Of a stretch of DNA of 20,179 bases, positions 15,215 to 20,179 are shown one piece after another; within the stretch, counting starts at the first letter, position 1, and each line of letters begins with the position of its first letter. The DNA comes from Spirochaetota bacterium. GTDB taxonomy: Bacteria > Spirochaetota > Spirochaetia > DSM-27196 > PWMO01. Under the pieces are notes generated by a model. The model made no database searches. It had not been told where the DNA came from and saw only the letters and a list, made by a program, of their open reading frames with translations. The stretch lies in assembly GCA_009908925.1 (NCBI GenBank), contig JAAAOH010000178.1, forward strand, positions 1 through 20,179. The letters run 5' to 3'. A program made the position numbers and the translations under genes.

Positions 15215-15946
15215 CTACTCTCCGAGAATGCGGCGACGGTTCTCCAGCGCCGCATCCCTGATTTCCTCCGACTCCGCGGTCTCAGCCGCGTTGCCGTAGG
15301 CCTCGGCCGCCGCCTCGGGGCGTCCGAGCTCCAGAAGCACCCTGCCCTTCAGCATAAAGGGGCGCGCCCGCCCCGGCTCCGCCGTCGTCGCCCGCTCGAG
15401 GAGGTCCAGCGCCCCCTCCGGACGATCAAGCTCGAAGGTGTAAAGCACCGCGAGCCCGTAGAGCGCATCCACGTACTCCGGGTCGAGCTCGATGGCTCGC
15501 TCGTAGTAGCGCTCGGCGGTCTCGAAGTGCCTCCGCGCCTCGCTCTCGCTCCCGACGGAGCTTCCCAGCTGCCCCGCTGCGACTGCTGCGCGGTAAAACA
15601 CGATCGGGTTTACCGTCTCGATCCGGATGGCCTCCTCCAGCGCATCCAATGCAGGGCCATACATGCGTCGCGTCATGTAGGCACGGCCCAGCATCTTGTA
15701 ATACACGGCCAACTGGCCTGTTGCTTGTACTTTTTCCTCGACGATTTCACGATAGTTCTCGATCTGCCGCTCGAGCTCGGCGATACGTTCCTCTCCCACG
15801 GGGCCGTCTCCGGGTTCCATCTCGGCGAGATCCTCGAGGGTTTCGGACCGGCCCTGGTCGCATCCGGCCAGTGCAAGCACCGCCAGCAGCGCAAGCAGCG
15901 CCATCGCGAGAACCGCGCTGCGAACTCCTCTACCTCGAATCCTCAC
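15215..15946 (-). CDS. TPR-repeat lipoprotein
   Basis: From the GTG at 15946 the protein has 243 residues. It starts with a basic N-region, a hydrophobic core and a lipobox ending LAGC with the lipidated Cys at 29, so it is probably exported and anchored in a membrane facing the periplasm. After a linker it carries several degenerate tetratricopeptide repeats (for example GRAYMTRRMYGPALDALEEA, then AERYYERAIELDPEYVDALY and LKGRVLLELGRPEAAAEAY). TPRs bind partner proteins; the partner is unknown. The B. burgdorferi locus has a TPR gene next to ftsZ, so it may assist envelope assembly or division, but this is inference. GAGGGGG lies 7 nt before the GTG; an ATG at 15973 overlaps xerD and has no ribosome site. 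Confidence 0.85.
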   Translation of the reverse strand: MRIRGRGVRSAVLAMALLALLAVLALAGCDQGRSETLEDLAEMEPGDGPVGEERIAELERQIENYREIVEEKVQATGQLAVYYKMLGRAYMTRRMYGPALDALEEAIRIETVNPIVFYRAAVAAGQLGSSVGSESEARRHFETAERYYERAIELDPEYVDALYGLAVLYTFELDRPEGALDLLERATTAEPGRARPFMLKGRVLLELGRPEAAAEAYGNAAETAESEEIRDAALENRRRILGE

Positions 15947-15950
15947 GTCC

Positions 15951-16853
15951 TTACCCCCTCGGGTGATACGCACGGTGGTACGACTTCAGGCTGCTCGTCT
16001 CGATGTGCGTGTAAATCTGGGTGGTGGAAATGTCGGAGTGACCGAGCAGCTCCTGTACGGCCCGCAGGTCGGCACCGCCTTCGAGAAGATGTGTCGCGTA
16101 GGAGTGACGCAGGGTGTGCACCTTGGCATCCACCCCGGCGCGGCTGCACAGCTCGTGGAATCGCTTCCACATACCCTTTCGCGACAGACCGTCGCCGCGG
16201 TGGTTGAGGAAAAGGTAGCTCGTGCGCCGCCCCGGCCTGGCAAGCTCGCCGCGACCGTACTCGAGATAGCGCTCGAGCCAGGCAACCGCCTCTCCCCCCA
16301 CCGGGACGAAGCGTTCGCGATCTCCCTTGCCACGCACCCGAATGATTCCTTCCTCGAGGTAGAGCCGATCGAGCGTGAGCTCCACGGCTTCGGAAATCCG
16401 CAGGCCGCAGGAGTAGATCAGCTCGAACAGGGCGCGATCACGAAGACCGTGCGGTGTATCGACGTCTATGTGGCCGAGGAGCGCCTCGACCTCCTCAACG
16501 CTGAGCACGCCGGGCGCCCTCTGCTCGGTCTTCGGCATATCCACCGAAAGCGCCGGATTGTCGTTTCGCAGCCCCTCGAGCACGAGAAACTGGAAGAAGG
16601 AGCGAAGCGCCGAGAGCACCTTGGCGATGGTGCGTTGCTCGATTCCGTTGTCACTGGTCTGGCGATGCACCAGGTAGCGGATGATGTCCACCGATCGTTG
16701 TGTTGTCGCCTCCACCTCCTGCGCGTCGAGGTAGTCGAGGTACAGGCCCCCTTCACGCACGTAGGTTTCCACCGTACGTGGCGAGAGGCGCAGCTCGACC
16801 ATCAGATAATCCTCGAAGCGCCGGCGAAGGTCCGCGCGGGAGATGCCGTCCAC
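15951..16853 (-). CDS. xerD: Tyrosine recombinase, XerD-like
   Basis: This is the partner recombinase for dif-site dimer resolution, placed directly after ftsZ. The 300-residue product has an N-terminal core-binding domain (about 8-105) and a complete catalytic set: Arg152 (SCGLRISEAV), Lys176 (VRGKGDRERFVPV), His246/Arg249 (HTLRHSYATHLLEGG), His272 (ELLGHSDISTTQ) and Tyr281 (IYTH). The end ETSSLKSYHRAYHPRG resembles XerD. It starts with GTG at 16853, 5 nt after the ftsZ stop, with GAGAGGG about 10 nt upstream. The nearest relative in the window is the XerC-like gene 1.8 kb downstream, which shares the domain order but has a divergent N-terminal half. Confidence 0.92.
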   Translation of the reverse strand: MDGISRADLRRRFEDYLMVELRLSPRTVETYVREGGLYLDYLDAQEVEATTQRSVDIIRYLVHRQTSDNGIEQRTIAKVLSALRSFFQFLVLEGLRNDNPALSVDMPKTEQRAPGVLSVEEVEALLGHIDVDTPHGLRDRALFELIYSCGLRISEAVELTLDRLYLEEGIIRVRGKGDRERFVPVGGEAVAWLERYLEYGRGELARPGRRTSYLFLNHRGDGLSRKGMWKRFHELCSRAGVDAKVHTLRHSYATHLLEGGADLRAVQELLGHSDISTTQIYTHIETSSLKSYHRAYHPRG

Positions 16854-16858
16854 CGTTT

Positions 16859-18040
16859 CTATCCCTCTCCGTTCGACTTTCTGCGGTATCGCAGCACGGC
16901 CGGGATGCCGAACTCCTCGGAAAAGGACGGCTCCTCACCGAAGAGATCCCGCTGGTCCTCATCACCCCGACCGCTGGTCATCTGCACCCACTCGTCGAGG
17001 GAGATGAACTCCTCGCTCTTGCGCTCGCGCGTCTCGGAGGAGGATTTCTTGTTTCGATCCTCGTTGTTGAAGCCGGTCGCGATGACCGAGACCTTCACCT
17101 CGTCCTCCATGAGCTCATCCATGGCGCTGCCGGCAATGACGAGGGCATCGTCGTCGGCGTTCGCGGTGATGATGTTGAGAACCTCCTCATACTCGGTGAG
17201 CGAGAAGTCCGATCCACCGGTGACGTTCACGAGGATGCCCTTGGCGCCCTCGATGCGAGCGTCCTCGAGGAGAGGGTTGTTGATGGCGTTGGTCGCCGCA
17301 TCCACGGCCCGGTTCTCGCCGTTACCGGTGCCGATGCCCATCAGGGCGTCGCCGCGGCCGTTCATGATGGTCTTTACGTCGGCGAAATCGATGTTGATCT
17401 CGCCGGGCTTGGTGATGAGATCGCTTATGCCCTGCACACCCTGGCGGAGCACGTCATCGGCGAGCAGGAAGGCCTCCTTGATGGGCGTCCGGCGCTCTAC
17501 GATGTTGAGCAGATGCTGGTTGGGGATGGTTATGAGGGTGTCTACTTCCTCACGCAGCCGTTCGATGCCCTCTTCAGCAAGTCGCGCCTTGCGCTTGCCC
17601 TCGAAGTTGAAGGGCTTGGTGACCACGCCCACCGTGAGGATGGAGAGCTCCCGCGCGAGGCGGGCAATCACCGGCGCCGCGCCGGTTCCCGTGCCGCCCC
17701 CCATTCCGGCGGTGATGAACACCATATCGGCCCCGCGGATGACGTTCTGGATCTCTTCCTGATCCTCGAGCGCCGCCTTCTCCCCTGTCTCGGGCATTCC
17801 GCCCGCGCCGAGTCCGCCGGTCAGCTTCGAGCCGAGCGGCAGCCGTGTTTCGGCGTGCGACATCTGCAGGGCCTGCAGATCCGTATTCACCGCGATGAAC
17901 TCGACACTCTCGAGGCCGTAGGCGATCATGCGGTTTACGGCGTTGGATCCGCCCCCGCCGACGCCGATCACCTTGATGACCGTATGGCTCCCGAAGTTCT
18001 CGTCCAGATTCGCGTTGTCTTCAACAATTTCGAACTTCAT
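16859..18040 (-). CDS. ftsZ: Cell division protein FtsZ
   Basis: FtsZ is the tubulin-like GTPase that forms the division ring. The 393-residue product has VIGVGGGGSNAVNRM (24-38), the T4 glycine loop GGGTGTG (114-120), the T7 catalytic loop NIDFADVKTIM (216-226) and GDALMGIGTG (230-239). After the GTPase core comes a short charged linker and the C-terminal peptide GIPAVLRYRRK, which is expected to bind FtsA. The ATG at 18040 is preceded by GGGAGGGG. A 37-nt gap separates it from ftsA; xerD follows after 5 nt. Confidence 0.99.
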   Translation of the reverse strand: MKFEIVEDNANLDENFGSHTVIKVIGVGGGGSNAVNRMIAYGLESVEFIAVNTDLQALQMSHAETRLPLGSKLTGGLGAGGMPETGEKAALEDQEEIQNVIRGADMVFITAGMGGGTGTGAAPVIARLARELSILTVGVVTKPFNFEGKRKARLAEEGIERLREEVDTLITIPNQHLLNIVERRTPIKEAFLLADDVLRQGVQGISDLITKPGEINIDFADVKTIMNGRGDALMGIGTGNGENRAVDAATNAINNPLLEDARIEGAKGILVNVTGGSDFSLTEYEEVLNIITANADDDALVIAGSAMDELMEDEVKVSVIATGFNNEDRNKKSSSETRERKSEEFISLDEWVQMTSGRGDEDQRDLFGEEPSFSEEFGIPAVLRYRRKSNGEG

Positions 18041-18077
18041 ATCCCCTCCCAGTGTATGAAGCAGTCTCTATTACATG

Positions 18078-19313
18078 CTATTCAAAGAAGTTGCGGAGCC
18101 AGCCCCGCAATCCCGTGAGCATTCCTCCGGATTTCGGCTTGACCGATGGCTCGCGTGTCTCGTGGCCCATCGCCTCCTCGGCGAAGAGGGCCAGCCCCAC
18201 CGCCGTCGAGTACTCGGGGCTGCGGTAAATATCGGCGACCCCGTGGTAATTGCCGGGCATGCCCACGCGCGCTGCGGTGTGGAACACCTCCTGCGCGAGC
18301 TCGACCGCCCCCGGCATGAGTGCACCGCCGCCGGTGAGGACGACGCCACCGAAGAGCCGCTTGAGATAGCCCTTCTTCTGCACCTTGTCCCGGACCATGG
18401 TCAGTATTTCCGCCATGCGCGGCTGGATGATATTGGCAATGTCGCTTCGCTTCGCCTGAAGCGGTGGACGCCCGCCGACGCCCGGGATAATGACCGGCTC
18501 GCCCTCCTCGACCATGGGGGCGTAGCAACAGCCGGCTTCCCGCTTGATGCGCTCGGCGGCTTCCATGGGCGTCTTGAGCATGATGGACAGGTCGTTCGTG
18601 ACCTGCGCTCCGCCAACCGGCAGTACGCTCGTATAGTACGGCGCGCCGTCGATATGCACGAGCATGTCCGTGGTCCCGCCGCCGAGGTCGATGAGAAGCA
18701 CCCCGAGCTCCTGCTCCTCTCGGGTCAGCACCGCCCGGCTCGAGGCAAGTGACTCGAGCACGATGGACTCCACCTTGAAGCCCGCACGATTCACGCACTT
18801 GACGAGGTTCTGCGCAGAGGTGACCGAGCCGGTGATGATGTGCACCTCCGCCTCGAGCCGCACCCCGATCATGTCGAGCGGATTCTTGATGCCGCCCTGC
18901 TCGTCGACTATGTACTCCTGGGGGATGACGTGGATAACCTCACGGTCCATGGGGATCACCACGGCCTTCGCCGCGTCAATGACCCGGTCCACATCTGTAC
19001 GCGTGATTTCCCGTCCGCGACCGGTAACCGCCACCACGCCGCGGGAGTTCAGCCCCTCTATGTGGCCACCGGCGATGCCGGTGACGACGTTCTGGACCTC
19101 GCGCCCGGCCATCTGCTCGGCCGCCTCAACGGCGGCATCAACCGACTTGAGGGTGGCCTCGATGTTGACCACCACCCCCCGGCGCAGACCGGTCGACGGC
19201 GCGGTTCCCACACCGATGATCTGGAGCTGGTCGTTCTCATCGTACTCGCCGATGACAGCCGACACCTTGGTTGTGCCGATATCGAGGCCGACGAGAACGT
19301 CACTGGGTTGCAC
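18078..19313 (-). CDS. ftsA: Cell division protein FtsA
   Basis: FtsA is the actin-like ATPase that ties FtsZ filaments to the membrane and recruits later divisome proteins. The 411-residue product has phosphate-1 VGLDIGTTKVSAVIGEY (8-24), the 1C-subdomain region after about 80, phosphate-2 LLIDLGGGTTDMLVH, the adenosine motif VVLTGGGALMPG, and a C-terminal amphipathic membrane-targeting helix (GLRGWLRNFFE). I chose the GTG at 19313, which lies 7 nt after AAGGAGG. A GTG at 19319 would overlap the ftsQ stop by 4 nt (GTGA) but leaves almost no spacing to that site. Either way it is coupled to ftsQ. Confidence 0.98.
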   Translation of the reverse strand: MQPSDVLVGLDIGTTKVSAVIGEYDENDQLQIIGVGTAPSTGLRRGVVVNIEATLKSVDAAVEAAEQMAGREVQNVVTGIAGGHIEGLNSRGVVAVTGRGREITRTDVDRVIDAAKAVVIPMDREVIHVIPQEYIVDEQGGIKNPLDMIGVRLEAEVHIITGSVTSAQNLVKCVNRAGFKVESIVLESLASSRAVLTREEQELGVLLIDLGGGTTDMLVHIDGAPYYTSVLPVGGAQVTNDLSIMLKTPMEAAERIKREAGCCYAPMVEEGEPVIIPGVGGRPPLQAKRSDIANIIQPRMAEILTMVRDKVQKKGYLKRLFGGVVLTGGGALMPGAVELAQEVFHTAARVGMPGNYHGVADIYRSPEYSTAVGLALFAEEAMGHETREPSVKPKSGGMLTGLRGWLRNFFE

Positions 19314-19315
19314 GC

Positions 19316-20179
19316 TCACCCCTCCTTCGTGCGATACACGATCTGTCCCGTGCGGAAATCAAGCTCTTCTATCTCCGCCAGACGTCCGTCACGGTCCAGC
19401 GCGTCGAGGACCATTATAATATACTTGCAGAGGGACCCGTCCACCTCGCTGCCGATCCGTACCGGCGTGCCGTAGCTCACCGGATAGAGGAGGACGTCGA
19501 AGCTGTGATCGCCGGTACGCACGATGCGGTACTCCGAGATCTGGTCGAATAACACCGGATAGTCCATCTTAAGCCGCCTGACATCGGCAAGGAACTCATG
19601 GAGCATCGGCGGGAGCTGCACCCCCGGCGAAAACCCTTCGAACCGAATCCCGGAAACGAGGGGCAAATCAAGATCCGCAAGATTGCCGCTGATTTCAAAT
19701 ACTACGCCCTCTTCGTCGACTGCAACTGGAACGCTTCCGGTTTCACTCGCCGCGAGGGTGACGAGCAGCGGTTTGCGCCCCGCAATTCCTATTTCGAGGC
19801 GGTTCGGGAACACTTTTTCCACGGAGGCCGCCCGCACGGAGGGATGTGTCTCGAGATTGCGGGCCACTTCGGCCGCATCGACGGCGAAGTAGGCGGGAGC
19901 CTGTTCGAGGCCTGCGAGGCGCAGGAGCTCCTCGTCGGCGAACGCCACTTCGCTCTCCACCGAGATCTCCGTGATACTCATCTCCGGCGCAATCACGAAG
20001 TGAAAGGTGAGCTCGCCGATCAACGCGAGCGCAAGGACGGCGATGAGCAGCATGAGTATACGGCTGGTGCGGTCACTGCTGCCGGATTCCCGGCCGCTCG
20101 CGCTGCGGCCGCCGGCACGTGCTCGCCGCGCCTCGCGGTTGGCGCCCCCGCCGCCCGACCACTCGCTGCCCCCCGCGCC
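19316..20179 (-). CDS. ftsQ: Cell division protein FtsQ / DivIB (5' end outside window)
   Basis: FtsQ is a bitopic divisome protein that binds FtsB/FtsL in the periplasm. The frame is open to the window edge; 42 codons lie upstream of the first ATG (20053) and encode a Gly/Arg/Ser-rich cytoplasmic tail, so the true start is probably outside. Next comes one transmembrane segment (MLLIAVLALALIGELTFHF), then a POTRA domain beginning MSITEISVESEVAFADEELL and including RNLETHPSVRAASVEKVFPN, and a beta domain with LVSGIRFEG. Sequence identity in this family is low; the call rests on TM plus POTRA architecture and the ftsQ-ftsA-ftsZ order. The stop lies next to the ftsA ribosome site. Confidence 0.92.
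   Translation of the reverse strand, partial: GAGGSEWSGGGGANREARRARAGGRSASGRESGSSDRTSRILMLLIAVLALALIGELTFHFVIAPEMSITEISVESEVAFADEELLRLAGLEQAPAYFAVDAAEVARNLETHPSVRAASVEKVFPNRLEIGIAGRKPLLVTLAASETGSVPVAVDEEGVVFEISGNLADLDLPLVSGIRFEGFSPGVQLPPMLHEFLADVRRLKMDYPVLFDQISEYRIVRTGDHSFDVLLYPVSYGTPVRIGSEVDGSLCKYIIMVLDALDRDGRLAEIEELDFRTGQIVYRTKEG

Noticed and set aside
15963..18118. Plus-strand open frames of 599 and 472 codons
   Set aside because: They are antisense to xerD, ftsZ and part of ftsA, whose catalytic motifs are intact on the minus strand.
1..20179. tRNA or rRNA genes, CRISPR arrays, insertion sequences, prophage genes
   Set aside because: Nearly all bases are taken by recognised core genes. 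No repeat-spacer pattern, transposase or phage structural gene was seen, and the two tyrosine recombinases look like core XerC/XerD rather than mobile-element integrases.

Overview
The window is GC-rich and codes for protein almost throughout. Every gene I can support lies on the minus strand, so transcription runs from high to low coordinates. I read it as chromosomal DNA of a spirochaete (phylum Spirochaetota), probably a free-living Spirochaeta/Alkalispirochaeta-type organism rather than Borrelia or a host-associated Treponema. The gene order is the main reason. A division block (ftsQ-ftsA-ftsZ), a TPR lipoprotein, dprA, hslV-hslU, and then the motility operon flgB-flgC-fliE-fliF-fliG-fliH-fliI-fliJ-flbB-fliK-flgD-flgE follow the layout known from the Borrelia burgdorferi flgB locus and, in part, from Treponema. 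The flbB gene, encoding the periplasmic collar protein, and the short FlgD also point to spirochaetes. I cannot name the species.

Region 1 (20179-16859) is the divisome block: partial ftsQ, then ftsA and ftsZ. Region 2 (16853-13230) holds two tyrosine recombinases, one XerD-like and one XerC-like, either side of a TPR lipoprotein and dprA; this is a DNA-processing and chromosome-segregation block. Region 3 (13243-11217) is the HslV peptidase and its HslU ATPase. Region 4 (11216-11054, 163 bp) is the only substantial non-coding gap. It carries three GC-rich hairpins and a possible 27-codon leader ORF with a strong Shine-Dalgarno-like sequence. Region 5 (11053-1) is the flagellar basal body, export and hook cluster: proximal rod (FlgB, FlgC), FliE, MS ring (FliF), switch (FliG), export ATPase complex (FliH, FliI, FliJ), FlbB, hook-length control (FliK), hook cap (FlgD) and hook (FlgE, cut by the window edge).

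Genes are packed tightly. There are 4-nt ATGA/GTGA overlaps at hslV/hslU and flgD/flgE (and at ftsQ/ftsA if the upstream GTG is used), and 8-nt overlaps at dprA/xerC, fliI/fliJ and fliJ/flbB, which implies translational coupling. Region 5 builds the periplasmic flagellum from inside out, and regions 1-2 supply division and chromosome-dimer resolution.

The most interesting observation is in FlgE. The spirochaete hook is known for a lysinoalanine cross-link between a Lys (165 in T. denticola, as I recall) and a Cys (178). Here the Lys is present at residue 165, but residue 178 is Ser (AGT), and no Cys occurs anywhere in the 446 residues visible. The second is the possible leader peptide and stacked hairpins just upstream of flgB. 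No tRNA, rRNA, insertion sequence, prophage or CRISPR array was seen.
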